DNA from: Halorubrum persicum
Lineage (GTDB): Archaea > Halobacteriota > Halobacteria > Halobacteriales > Haloferacaceae
Direction of reading: 5' to 3'
NCBI RefSeq assembly: GCF_002727125.1
Contig: NZ_NHOA01000037.1
Coordinates: 1 to 37,581, forward strand
Length of the DNA: 37,581 nt
Shown here: in pieces, positions 1 to 6,878 of the stretch
Numbering within the stretch: the stretch's first letter is position 1
Layout: the number at the start of each line of letters is the position of its first letter
Program-made: the position numbers and the translations under genes
The notes under the pieces: model-generated
What the model was told of the DNA's origin: nothing
The model's database searches: none
The model's input: the letters and a program-made list of their open reading frames with translations, nothing else

Positions 1-1
1 C

Positions 2-799
2 GCCGCGAACAGCGCGCGCAACGTCCGGAACAGCACCGATATCTCGACGAGCGCCGCAGAACGCGAGTTGGGCGGTGTCCTCGTCGACCGCGGGTTCGAC
101 GTCGACCTCGACGATCCCGACCACGTCCTGCGCGCGCTGTTCGCGGCGGGGGAGCGCGACGAGCACGAGTCGGTGCCCGGCGCGGACGGCGGCGACGCCG
201 CGGTCTGCGCGCTCGGGTGGGTCGCCGTCGAGGCCGCCCGCGACTTCGCGCCCAAGCCGACCGAACGACCGTTCTTCCAGCCGGGGAGCATGGCGCCGGC
301 CGACGCCCGCGCGTACGCCAACCTCGCCGGGGCGGCGCCGGGGCGGAGCGTCCTCGACCCGATGTGCGGAACCGGGGGACTCCCCCTCGAAGCCGGGCTC
401 GTCGGGAGCGACATCGTCGCCTGCGACGCCCAAGCGAAGATGGTCCGCGGGATGCGTGAGAACCTCCGAGCGTACGTGGGCGAGGCCGGGAGCGACGACC
501 CCGACTGGCACGTCGCCCGCGGCGACGCCACCGACCTCCCCCTGCGCGACGACGCGGTCGACGGGGTCGCGTTCGACGCCCCGTACGGTCGCCAGTCGAA
601 GATCGCCCGACACGAGCTCGCGGACCTCGTGGGGGGTGCGCTCGCGGAGGCCGCCCGGGTCGCGCCGCGCGCCGTCGTGGTCGCCGACCGCGACTGGCGG
701 CGCGAGGCGCGGGAAGCCGGCTGGACGGTCGACGCCGTCTTCGAGCGCCGGGTTCACCGGTCGCTCACGCGGCACGTCCTCGTGCTCGACCGGGAGTGA
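2..799 (+). CDS. tRNA (guanine(10)-N2)-dimethyltransferase, C-terminal part
   Basis: The reading frame is open to the left edge, so the 5' end lies outside the window. The visible part ends a THUMP-like RNA-binding region and then contains a Rossmann-type SAM methyltransferase domain. Its SAM motif I is DPMCGTGGLPLEAGL (codons near 358-402), followed by DAPYGRQSK (near 577-603), the position of the (D/N)PPY catalytic motif of N2-guanine and N6-adenine methylases. This combination is typical of the archaeal Trm11/Trm-G10 family, which methylates G10 of tRNA in the cytoplasm. The second residue of the catalytic motif is Ala instead of the usual Pro. A general THUMP-domain RNA methylase is the main alternative. 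Confidence 0.85.
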   Translation, partial: AANSARNVRNSTDISTSAAERELGGVLVDRGFDVDLDDPDHVLRALFAAGERDEHESVPGADGGDAAVCALGWVAVEAARDFAPKPTERPFFQPGSMAPADARAYANLAGAAPGRSVLDPMCGTGGLPLEAGLVGSDIVACDAQAKMVRGMRENLRAYVGEAGSDDPDWHVARGDATDLPLRDDAVDGVAFDAPYGRQSKIARHELADLVGGALAEAARVAPRAVVVADRDWRREAREAGWTVDAVFERRVHRSLTRHVLVLDRE

Positions 800-956
800 C
801 TCGGAGCGGCGGTCGCGTCGTCGACCGCCGATCCCACCGTCCCGAGAGTGAACGACCGGTCGTCGATACCCGGCGGATGAGCGTCGCAGGCGACAAGTTT
901 CAGTTTCACCGCCCCCGCGGGCAACGGTTAAGTGGGCGGCCTGTCGTGGTGTTCAC

Positions 957-2084
957 ATGACCGGGGACGCCGGCGGCGACATGCTCTCGTGGGACGAGTC
1001 GGTGTTCCGCGACGAGTCGGTGTTCGAGATCGACCACGTCCCCGAGACGTTTCGCCACCGCGAGAGCCAGCTTGAGAGCCTGAAGTACGCGCTCCGGCCG
1101 GCCGTCCGCGGCTCCCGCCCGCTCAACACGATGGTGCGCGGGCCGCCCGGCACCGGGAAGACCACCGCGGTCCAGAAGCTGTTCGGCGAGCTCGGCGCCC
1201 GGACCGACGTGCGAACGGTGCGGGTGAACTGCCAGGTGGACTCGACGCGCTACGCGGTGTTTTCGCGGCTGTTCGAGGGGATCTTCGACTACGAACCCCC
1301 CTCCTCGGGGATCTCCTTCAAGAAGCTGTTCGGCCAGATCACCGACCGGCTCGTCGAGGAAGACGACGTGCTCGTCGTCGCCTTAGACGACGTGAACTAC
1401 CTCTTCTACGAGAACGAGGCGTCGGACACCCTCTACTCGCTGTTGCGCGCCCACGAGGCCCACTCGGGCGCGAAGATCGGCGTCATCGTCGTCTCCTCCG
1501 ATCTGGGGCTCGACGTGATCGACGACCTCGACACGCGGGTGCAGTCGGTGTTCCGCCCCGAGGAGGTGTACTTCCCCGTCTACGACGCGACCGAGATCTA
1601 CGACATCCTCTTCGAGCGCTCGAAACGCGGGTTCCACGACGGCGTCATCGGCGACGCCGAACTGGAGCGCGTCGCGGACCTGACCGCCGAGAGCGGCGAC
1701 CTCCGGGTCGGGATCGATCTGCTCCGCCGGGCCGGGCTCAACGCGGAGATGCGCGCCTCGAAGACGATCGCCGAAGAGGACGTGGAGTCGGCCTACGACA
1801 AGTCCAAGCACGTCCACCTCTCGCGCTCGCTCCGCGGGCTCTCGGACTCCGAGCGCGCGCTGGTCCGCGTGCTCGCCGAGAACGACGGCGAGCGCGCCGG
1901 AACGGTGTACGAGGCGTTCCACGACGAGACGGATCTCGGCTACACCCGCTACTCGGAGATCACCAACAAGCTCGACCAGCTCGGCGTGATCGACGCGGAG
2001 TACGCCGAGGTGGAGGGTCGCGGGCGCTCGCGGGAGCTCTCCTTGGCCTACGAGGCCGAGGCGGTGTTGGACCGGCTGGAGTAG
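957..2084 (+). CDS. Orc1/Cdc6 family replication initiation protein
   Basis: This is a 375-residue AAA+ ATPase with a C-terminal winged helix, the usual size for archaeal Orc1/Cdc6. Walker A is RGPPGTGKTT near residues 60-70. The Walker B strand reads VLVVALDDVNYLF near 141-153, so the usual DE pair is DD. An arginine-containing sensor-like segment (SGDLRVGIDLLRRAG) lies near 245-259, and the winged helix occupies about 280-375. Family members bind origin recognition boxes and recruit MCM. Haloarchaea carry many paralogues, and this one has no obvious origin-box array beside it, so it need not be the initiator of an adjacent origin. The start is the first ATG, about 30 bp after a weak TATA-like TTAAG at 926. 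Confidence 0.9.
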   Translation: MTGDAGGDMLSWDESVFRDESVFEIDHVPETFRHRESQLESLKYALRPAVRGSRPLNTMVRGPPGTGKTTAVQKLFGELGARTDVRTVRVNCQVDSTRYAVFSRLFEGIFDYEPPSSGISFKKLFGQITDRLVEEDDVLVVALDDVNYLFYENEASDTLYSLLRAHEAHSGAKIGVIVVSSDLGLDVIDDLDTRVQSVFRPEEVYFPVYDATEIYDILFERSKRGFHDGVIGDAELERVADLTAESGDLRVGIDLLRRAGLNAEMRASKTIAEEDVESAYDKSKHVHLSRSLRGLSDSERALVRVLAENDGERAGTVYEAFHDETDLGYTRYSEITNKLDQLGVIDAEYAEVEGRGRSRELSLAYEAEAVLDRLE

Positions 2085-2122
2085 CCCGACGCCTTTTCAA
2101 CCGCTCCCGCACAGTCGGACGT

Positions 2123-2896
2123 ATGAAAACGAGCGGCGGCAGCGACGCGGCGAAGCGACGCGCCGGTGAGTCGGCGGCCGAGGCGGTCGACGACGGTGAC
2201 GTGGTGGGCCTCGGCACCGGGTCGACCGCGGCACACGCGATCCGGCGACTCGGCAACCGGATCGACTCCGGCCTCCACGTCCGGGGCGTGCCGACCTCCT
2301 TCGCGAGCCGCGAGCTCGCGGCCGACCGCGGGATCCCGCTGCTCGATCTCGACGAGGCGGTCGGTCCGGACGCGCCGGGGATCGACGTGGCGATCGACGG
2401 GGCGGATCAGATCGCGGTCGGCGCGGCGGGTCGGGTGGCGACCGGCGCCGAAGGAGGCGGCGACCCGACCGCCGCCCCCCTGATAAAGGGCGGCGGGGCC
2501 GCACACGCCCGCGAGAAGCTGGTCGACGCGGCGGCCGACCGCTTCCTCGTCGTCGCGGACCCCTCGAAGGAAGCGCCGGTGCTCGACCGGTCCGTTCCGG
2601 TGGAGGTGCTTCCCGCCGGGCGCTCCGCGGTCGCGGAGGCTGTTCGGGCGGCCGGCGGCGAGCCGACGCTGCGGCGCGCGGAGCGGAAAGACGGACCGGT
2701 CGTCACGGACAACGGGAACCTCGTGCTCGACTGCGCGTTCGGCGAGATCGCCGACCCGGAGGCGCTGGCGGCGACCCTCTCGGCGACGCCCGGCGTCGTC
2801 GAGCACGGGCTCTTCGTCGGGCTCGCGGACGAGATCCACGTCGGGACGGAGACGGGTGTGCGGGTCACGGAGCGGAGCGGCGGCTCGGGCGAATAG
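2123..2896 (+). CDS. rpiA: Ribose-5-phosphate isomerase A
   Basis: This enzyme interconverts ribose-5-phosphate and ribulose-5-phosphate, which in haloarchaea supplies PRPP for nucleotides and histidine. Visible motifs are the N-terminal phosphate loop VVGLGTGSTAAHA, DGADQ, LIKGGGAAHAREKL (with the Lys and Glu that match catalytic K94 and E103 of the E. coli enzyme), VADPSK, and the C-terminal NGNLVLDCAFG and GVVEHGLF. It has 257 residues against about 220-230 in most RpiA. The extra length includes a Gly/Ala-rich insertion of about 16 residues between DGADQ and LIKGGG. The last residue of the DGADE motif is Gln here. It starts 39 bp after the orc1 stop, so the two may be co-transcribed. Confidence 0.92.
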   Translation: MKTSGGSDAAKRRAGESAAEAVDDGDVVGLGTGSTAAHAIRRLGNRIDSGLHVRGVPTSFASRELAADRGIPLLDLDEAVGPDAPGIDVAIDGADQIAVGAAGRVATGAEGGGDPTAAPLIKGGGAAHAREKLVDAAADRFLVVADPSKEAPVLDRSVPVEVLPAGRSAVAEAVRAAGGEPTLRRAERKDGPVVTDNGNLVLDCAFGEIADPEALAATLSATPGVVEHGLFVGLADEIHVGTETGVRVTERSGGSGE

Positions 2897-2924
2897 CCGC
2901 GTCGCTTCTCGGTCGGCAGTCGGC

Positions 2925-2950
2925 AAAAAATGAAGAACGGAAAACGCGTC
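2925..2950 (-). terminator. T-rich terminator after the small histone-fold gene
   Basis: Read on the minus strand, a run of six T (2925-2930) and a second run of four lie just after the stop codon of the small gene at 2955-3122. T-rich tracts are the normal archaeal termination signal. No stable hairpin precedes them. Confidence 0.45.
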
Positions 2951-2954
2951 CGTC

Positions 2955-3122
2955 TTAGAGGTCGCGAGGCTGGACCGTCTTCCGGTCGTTGGCCTCGGCG
3001 CGGCGGGCGGCGTCTTCGAGCAGCTCGTCCACTTCGTCGTCCAGCGCGTCGTAGAAGTCCGAAGCGACGTTCTTGTCGTCCAGGGCTTCCTTGACGGCCG
3101 CTTTGACAATAAGGTCTGCCAT
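2955..3122 (-). CDS. Small histone-fold-like protein (DUF1931-type)
   Basis: This is a 55-residue acidic, helical protein starting MADLIVKAAVKEAL and ending KTVQPRDL. The helix pattern and the ending resemble a histone fold, and I recall haloarchaeal proteins of this type being annotated DUF1931. The function is unknown; DNA binding is only inferred from the fold. A start six codons upstream (3140) is in frame, but I prefer 3122 because a TATA-like GTTAATAAG (3146-3154) sits about 28 bp before it, giving a leaderless mRNA. It is divergent from larB. Confidence 0.75.
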   Translation of the reverse strand: MADLIVKAAVKEALDDKNVASDFYDALDDEVDELLEDAARRAEANDRKTVQPRDL

Positions 3123-3145
3123 GCAGTCGGTCGTATCCATCGACA

Positions 3146-3154
3146 GTTAATAAG
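3146..3154 (-). promoter_or_regulatory. TATA box of the small histone-fold gene
   Basis: On the minus strand this reads CTTATTAAC, centred about 28 bp before the ATG at 3122. It supports the shorter start of that gene. Confidence 0.6.
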
Positions 3155-3219
3155 AGTTCCTGAATTCGACCGCGAGGGGCTCCCTGCGGCCCGTTTGCGA
3201 GGGGTCGGCTGGGCACTAC

Positions 3220-3228
3220 CTTATAAAC
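3220..3228 (+). promoter_or_regulatory. TATA box of larB
   Basis: CTTATAAAC lies in the intergenic region. The expected transcription start is near 3250, leaving a leader of about 60 nt before the larB ATG. Most other genes in this window look leaderless. Confidence 0.5.
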
Positions 3229-3257
3229 TTTGTGAGACCGGTCGGCCGGCCGGGCGG

Positions 3258-3277
3258 ATCGGTCGCCGCGGACCGAT
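3258..3277 (+). other. Hairpin in the larB leader
   Basis: ATCGGTC (3258-3264) and GACCGAT (3271-3277) form a perfect 7-bp inverted repeat around a 6-nt loop, between the TATA box and the larB start codon. The role is unknown. In GC-rich DNA a stem of this size can arise by chance. Confidence 0.4.
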
Positions 3278-3310
3278 AGGTACGACCCCGTTCGGCCCGC
3301 ACGATCGACC

Positions 3311-4114
3311 ATGCGCGACACGCTTGAGGCGCTCGAGGTCGGAGAGATCGGCGTCGCGGAGGCGGAGTCACGGCTCGCGGGCTACGCGACCACGGGAGCG
3401 GGGCGGGGGCGATTCGACGCCGCCCGCGAGGGACGACGGGGGATCCCCGAGGCGATCCTGGCCGACGGGAAGACGCCCGCGGAGGTCGCCGCGTTGACCA
3501 CGACCGCGGTGGAGACGACCGGGCGTGCGCTCGTCACGCGAGCGGACGCGGACGACACGGCCGCAGTTCGGACGGCAATGGAGGAGTTCGAACGCGGCGC
3601 CGAGATCGACACCGCGGAGTCACCGGGTGCGACCGTCGACCACGACGAGCGAACCGGCACCATCGTCGTGCACGCCGACGACTTCGAGCGCCCGGAGCTC
3701 GACGCGACCGTCGCGGTCGTCTCGGCCGGTACCTCGGACGCCGCGGTCGCGGGGGAGGCGGCGGTCGTCGCCCGCGAAATCGGCGCGACGGTCGATCGGA
3801 TCGACGACGTGGGCGTCGCGAATCTGGACCGGATCTTGGACCAGCGCGACCGGATCCGAGAGGCGGACGTGGTCGTGGTCGCCGCCGGCCGCGAGGGGGC
3901 GCTCCCGACGGTCGTCGCGGGGCTCGTCGCCGCGCCGGTGATCGCGCTCCCGGTCTCGACCGGCTACGGCGTCGGCGGGGAGGGGGTCGCGGCGCTGGAG
4001 GGCGCGCTCCAGTCCTGTTCGGTGCTCACGACGGTGAACGTCGACGCCGGGTTCGTCGCCGGCGCGCAGGCGGGGCTGATCGCGAGAGCGGTCGACGCGG
4101 CCGGACGCGACTAG
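3311..4114 (+). CDS. larB: Nickel-pincer cofactor biosynthesis protein LarB
   Basis: This is a 267-residue protein with an N-terminal helical region (1-110) and a C-terminal domain like AIR carboxylase PurE. In LarB that domain carboxylates and hydrolyses nicotinate adenine dinucleotide on the way to the nickel-pincer nucleotide of lactate racemase-type enzymes. Recognisable segments are GRGRFDAAREGRRGIPEAI near the N-terminus, AGTSDAAVAGEA, VVAAGREGALPTVVAGL, and GYGVGGEGVAALEGAL with VNVDAGFVAGAQAG at the C-terminus. The partners LarC and LarE and any racemase are not in this window. Earlier annotations of such proteins as PurE paralogues are the main alternative. Confidence 0.87.
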   Translation: MRDTLEALEVGEIGVAEAESRLAGYATTGAGRGRFDAAREGRRGIPEAILADGKTPAEVAALTTTAVETTGRALVTRADADDTAAVRTAMEEFERGAEIDTAESPGATVDHDERTGTIVVHADDFERPELDATVAVVSAGTSDAAVAGEAAVVAREIGATVDRIDDVGVANLDRILDQRDRIREADVVVVAAGREGALPTVVAGLVAAPVIALPVSTGYGVGGEGVAALEGALQSCSVLTTVNVDAGFVAGAQAGLIARAVDAAGRD

Positions 4115-4116
4115 CG

Positions 4117-4124
4117 TTTATAAG
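4117..4124 (+). promoter_or_regulatory. TATA box of the small zinc-ribbon gene
   Basis: TTTATAAG starts 3 bp after the larB stop. The predicted transcription start near 4147 leaves a leader of about 60 nt before the ATG at 4210. Confidence 0.5.
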
Positions 4125-4209
4125 TGATTTTCCGGAATCTGACGGGGGTGAGAAAGGGTATTTCTTCGTCGAGCCCCTGCGATCTTCCGCCGGTGGAGAC
4201 CGGTACCAA

Positions 4210-4362
4210 ATGCCACGCTGTGACCACTGCGGGTCGCACGTCTCGGACCGCTTCGCGCGCGTGTTCGCGGACGAGTACGGTGACCTCAACGCCTGTCCGG
4301 AGTGTTCCGCCAACGCGGGGATCGCGGAGGTCGCTCGGGAACGCGGCCGAACCGGAGATTAG
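4210..4362 (+). CDS. Small zinc-ribbon protein, 50 residues
   Basis: This short ORF starts MPRCDHCGSHVSDRFARVF and has two CxxC knuckles (C4/C7 and C29/C32) spaced as in a single zinc ribbon. An acidic aromatic segment lies between them and a charged tail follows. It resembles a family of tiny haloarchaeal zinc-finger proteins that I recall as DUF7563. The function is unknown; roles in regulation or protein binding are guesses. It sits between larB and the GIY-YIG gene with its own TATA box. Confidence 0.75.
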   Translation: MPRCDHCGSHVSDRFARVFADEYGDLNACPECSANAGIAEVARERGRTGD

Positions 4363-4434
4363 CGCACACCGTCGGATCGCGACCGACCGCGCCGAACCCG
4401 TACCGCCTTAGCACCCGGAGCACAATCCGCACCC

Positions 4435-4683
4435 GTGTCGGACCATCACGTGTACGTCATCGAGTGCGCCGACGGCACCCTCTACACCGGCTACACCACC
4501 GACGTAGAGCGGCGCGTCGCCGAGCACGACGCGGGCGAGGGCGCCAAGTACACCCGCGGCCGGACCCCGGTAACGCTGCGCCACGTCGAGTCGTTCGACT
4601 CGAAGTCGGCCGCGATGTCGCGCGAACACGCGATAAAGTCCCTGTCGCGCGCCGAGAAGGAGCGTCTGATCGGCGACGCGTAG
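4435..4683 (+). CDS. GIY-YIG nuclease family protein (YhbQ/URI type)
   Basis: This is an 82-residue single-domain protein. The GIY-YIG core reads YVIECADG then [16 protein letters not shown], followed by a basic segment with the conserved YTRGR, and then [17 protein letters not shown], which contains the conserved Glu and Lys. Small stand-alone GIY-YIG proteins of this type have poorly known DNA-related roles. The start is a GTG at 4435 with a TATA-like CCTTAGC about 27 bp upstream, consistent with a leaderless mRNA. Confidence 0.85.
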   Translation: MSDHHVYVIECADGTLYTGYTTDVERRVAEHDAGEGAKYTRGRTPVTLRHVESFDSKSAAMSREHAIKSLSRAEKERLIGDA

Positions 4684-4704
4684 GCGCGGAGCCGTGGGGC
4701 GGAG

Positions 4705-5595
4705 CTACTCGACGAGCCGCTCGATCTCCGTGACGAGGATGCCGGTGGCGCCCACCGACTTCAGCTCCGAGATCGTCGCGAACACGTCGCGCTCCTCGAC
4801 GACGGCGTGGACCGCGACCATGCCGTTCCCGTTCTCGTCGGCCTCGACGTTCATCACGGTCGGCCCGCCGAGCCCGGGTATCACGTCTTTCACCTCGTCG
4901 AGCCGCTGTTTTGGGGCGTTCATCATCAGGTACCGTCGCCCGTCGGCCGCGAGCACGGACTCGAAGGCGGTCAACACCTGCCCGACCTTCGGATCGTCGA
5001 CCACGTCGGGGCGGGCGAACAGCCGCACCGAGGAGTCGAGCACGTCGTCGATCACGGCGAGCCGGTTCACCTTCAGGGTCGTCCCCGTGGAGGTGATGTC
5101 GACGATGGCGTCGGCCATGTCGACGTGGGGAGTGAGCTCGGTCGCGCCGGTGACGGTGACCACGTCGGCGTCGACGTCCACCCGGTCGAGGTAGTCGCGG
5201 GTGACCGCCGGGAACTCGGTGGCGACCGTCCCGCCGGCGAGATCCGCGACGCGCTCGATGTCGCCGTCTTCGGGGGCGGCGAGGACGAGCTTACAGGAGC
5301 CGTACCCCAGATCGAGCAGGTCGACGAGGTCGTCGTCGGCCGCCGCGCTCGCCGAGTCGGCGACGCCGCCGGACTCCGCGGCCTGATCGAGGCCCGTGAT
5401 CCCCACGTCGGCCGCGCCGTCGCGGACGTACTCGGGGATGTCCGCCGCGCGCGCGAACAGCACCGTCACGTCGGGGTCGACGGTGTCGGCGTACAGCTGG
5501 CGGTCGGCGGTCTCCTCGACGTGGAGCCCCGCGCGCTCTAACAGCGAGAGCGTCGGATCGTGCAGGCGGCCCTTGTTGGGGACGGCGATGCGCAT
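4705..5595 (-). CDS. hisG: ATP phosphoribosyltransferase, long form
   Basis: This enzyme catalyses the first step of histidine biosynthesis, joining ATP and PRPP. The protein has 296 residues, the size of long-form HisG. It starts [11 protein letters not shown], has [11 protein letters not shown] and the PRPP-binding loop [12 protein letters not shown], and ends with a PII-like regulatory domain ([19 protein letters not shown] to VTEIERLVE) that in long-form enzymes mediates histidine inhibition and removes the need for HisZ. The start at 5595 is chosen because it begins exactly at the conserved MRIA; the open frame continues upstream without homology. A TATA-like CGTTTTCG lies near 5625. No other his gene is in the window. 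Confidence 0.95.
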   Translation of the reverse strand: MRIAVPNKGRLHDPTLSLLERAGLHVEETADRQLYADTVDPDVTVLFARAADIPEYVRDGAADVGITGLDQAAESGGVADSASAAADDDLVDLLDLGYGSCKLVLAAPEDGDIERVADLAGGTVATEFPAVTRDYLDRVDVDADVVTVTGATELTPHVDMADAIVDITSTGTTLKVNRLAVIDDVLDSSVRLFARPDVVDDPKVGQVLTAFESVLAADGRRYLMMNAPKQRLDEVKDVIPGLGGPTVMNVEADENGNGMVAVHAVVEERDVFATISELKSVGATGILVTEIERLVE

Positions 5596-5742
5596 ACTCG
5601 ACGACTCGCGGGGCGACGGGGAAACGTTTTCGTCCGGAAGCCGGGGCGGGTGTCGACGCGAAATCGCTTCATCTTGACAGTGCGGTCGGCGCGTGCCTCC
5701 GAGTGGCCGCCACTGGCGGCCGCGAGGAGCGCGTGCGAGGGA

Positions 5743-5775
5743 GTCAGTCGCCGTCGCTTCGCTCCGGCGACTGAC
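5743..5775. repeat. 11-bp perfect inverted repeat (hairpin)
   Basis: GTCAGTCGCCG (5743-5753) and CGGCGACTGAC (5765-5775) are exact reverse complements around an 11-nt loop. The site could be the folded part of a transcript or a recombination remnant. Confidence 0.7.
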
Positions 5776-5903
5776 GAGGCTGGGGAGGCGTGAGGCCGCG
5801 GAGCTGTGCGTGCCCGCGAGCAAAGCGAGCGGGAGCACGGAGGACGCAGCCCGCGCAGCGAAGCGAGCAGGAACGTCTTCCGGAGGGGTGGGACTCAAAA
5901 GGG

Positions 5904-6000
5904 CAGCCGCGAGGGCGAAGCACGGCGACGTAAGTACCGCAGGGAGCGAATGAAGTGAGCGACCGAGGAACGCAACGAGCCGCGCGAGCCCTCGCGGCTG
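5904..6000. repeat. 12-bp perfect inverted repeat bounding 73 bp
   Basis: CAGCCGCGAGGG (5904-5915) is the exact reverse complement of CCCTCGCGGCTG (5989-6000). Outside the arms, AAA and TTT tracts also pair. This looks like the boundary of a discrete element within the larger repeat. Confidence 0.7.
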
Positions 6001-6037
6001 GGGCTTTGGCGGAGTACACCGTCGCTCCGGCGTGAGT

Positions 6038-6046
6038 CTATATAAG
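6038..6046. promoter_or_regulatory. Orphan TATA-like site between the repeat and vapC
   Basis: CTATATAAG is one of the strongest TATA-like strings in the window but precedes no obvious gene. Read rightward it would start transcription near 6069, antisense to the 3' end of vapC. Read leftward it would start near 6015 and transcribe the structured repeat. Direction and activity cannot be told from sequence. Confidence 0.4.
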
Positions 6047-6086
6047 AGAGTAGTCGGCGTTTCAGAGACGGCTGTGACCCCTCGAT

Positions 6087-6521
6087 CTACGCGCTCTCGT
6101 CCCGAAACCGACGAACGTCGACCTCGACGGAGAGGTCGTCGAAGTCGTCGTCTGCCCCGACGACGAGCGTCGCGTCCCGTTCGCGGGCGAGCGCGACGGC
6201 GTACGCGTCGGCGAGCGAGATGTCTCCGTGGGCCTTCACCTCGGCCGCCAGCCGCCACTTTGCCGATTCGATCGCCAGCCCTCGTCGTTCGAGCGCGCGG
6301 AGGTCCCGATCGGCTTCCCGAAGCGATGCGTCAGTCGGGGTGTCGTCGACGCCCTCGAACCGGGAGACGAGGTAGAACACTTCCCCGGCGTTCGTCTCGG
6401 CGAGCGCCCCCGCCGACTCGCCGGCGAACACCTCGTCGAGCAGCCGGGCGACCGCTTCGTGACCGGGCTCCCCGTAGAGGTACGCGACGACCGCCTCGGT
6501 GTCGAAGACGTAGCCGCTCAT
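6087..6521 (-). CDS. PIN-domain ribonuclease toxin (VapC-like)
   Basis: This 144-residue protein has PIN-domain features: an N-terminal FDTEAVV with Asp7, a Glu in the [10 protein letters not shown] segment (Glu42 or Glu47), Asp105 in [11 protein letters not shown], and the C-terminal acidic GADDDFDDL near 122-130. VapC proteins are Mg-dependent endoribonucleases, many of which cut tRNA or rRNA, and are neutralised by the partner antitoxin. The start codon overlaps the stop of the upstream AbrB-like antitoxin gene by 4 bp, the usual vapBC arrangement. The target is unknown. Confidence 0.88.
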   Translation of the reverse strand: MSGYVFDTEAVVAYLYGEPGHEAVARLLDEVFAGESAGALAETNAGEVFYLVSRFEGVDDTPTDASLREADRDLRALERRGLAIESAKWRLAAEVKAHGDISLADAYAVALARERDATLVVGADDDFDDLSVEVDVRRFRDESA

Positions 6522-6814
6522 TCGTCCTCAGACGGGCGGAGCCGGGCGGCCCGCTCCGCCTCCCGGCCCTTCTCGTCCTCTTTCAGTTCCCGAACCCGTT
6601 CTATCGCCGCTCCGCGCTCGTGCTCGTCGGCGTGGATCCCGTGGAGCTCTTCCGGCGAGGGCACCGGCTCGATGACGATCCGCCCCTCGTCCTCGTAAAT
6701 GAACACCTCACCGGGCGCCTCGATACCAAACTTCTCGCGGAGACCCTTCGGGATCGTGGCCTGCCCCTTCTGCGAGACGCGTACTACCGCCGGTTCACTT
6801 GTACTACTTGCCAT
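6518..6814 (-). CDS. AbrB/SpoVT-type antitoxin (VapB-like)
   Basis: This is a 98-residue protein. A swapped-hairpin DNA-binding domain lies at about 11-52, with the core VRVSQKGQATIPKGLREKFG and a second half VFIYEDEGRIVIEPV. A charged C-terminal region (53-98, rich in Glu and Arg) probably binds the PIN toxin. Antitoxins of this type bind their own promoter as a dimer, alone and with the toxin. Inverted and direct repeats at the start codon (6799-6829) are candidate operators. A TATA-like element near 6837-6850 lies about 29 bp before the ATG, so the message is probably leaderless. Confidence 0.88.
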   Translation of the reverse strand: MASSTSEPAVVRVSQKGQATIPKGLREKFGIEAPGEVFIYEDEGRIVIEPVPSPEELHGIHADEHERGAAIERVRELKEDEKGREAERAARLRPSEDE

Positions 6815-6829
6815 TATAAGTTGTACTTA
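6799..6829 (-). promoter_or_regulatory. Candidate operator of the vapBC pair
   Basis: A perfect inverted repeat TAAGT-TGT-ACTTA (6817-6829) sits next to the antitoxin start codon. The string TTGTACT also occurs as a direct repeat at 6799-6805 and 6821-6827, 22 bp apart or about two helical turns. With a predicted transcription start at about 6814, a bound antitoxin dimer here would block initiation. Confidence 0.45.
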
Positions 6830-6836
6830 CGAATTC

Positions 6837-6850
6837 AGTATTACTAAAAG
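6837..6850 (-). promoter_or_regulatory. TATA region of the vapBC operon
   Basis: On the minus strand this reads CTTTTAGTAATACT, centred about 29 bp upstream of the antitoxin ATG. Confidence 0.5.
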
Positions 6851-6878
6851 CACCGCCGGTCCGGGATACATTCCCTCG

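Larger units (their letters stand above)
5700..6036. repeat. Structured GC-rich intergenic repeat element
   Basis: No credible gene lies between hisG and the vapC toxin gene (5596-6086). The region holds dense repeats instead: a hairpin GGCCGCC/GGCGGCC (5705-5721), an 11-bp hairpin GTCAGTCGCCG/CGGCGACTGAC (5743-5775), several variants of GAAGCGAGC (AAAGCGAGC near 5821, GAAGCGAGC near 5860, GAAGTGAGC near 5952), and a perfect 12-bp inverted repeat CAGCCGCGAGGG/CCCTCGCGGCTG (5904-5915 and 5989-6000). I recall similar strings between genes in many Halorubrum genomes, so an interspersed haloarchaeal repeat is likely; this is memory and not a search. The function is unknown. Confidence 0.6.

Noticed and set aside
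880..930. GTTTCA repeats and a C run upstream of orc1, resembling part of an origin box
   Set aside because: Only a fragment resembles the box, there is no array and no AT-rich unwinding region.
5744..6019. A 91-codon minus-strand frame across the structured repeat, with a TATA-like site upstream
   Set aside because: The translation is low-complexity, Arg/Pro/Ser/Cys-rich and basic, unlike haloarchaeal proteins, and is explained by the repeat DNA. I treat it as non-coding.
5596..6258. Upstream extension of the hisG frame to 6258
   Set aside because: The extension runs through the repeat region and into vapC antisense; HisG homology begins exactly at [11 protein letters not shown] (5595).
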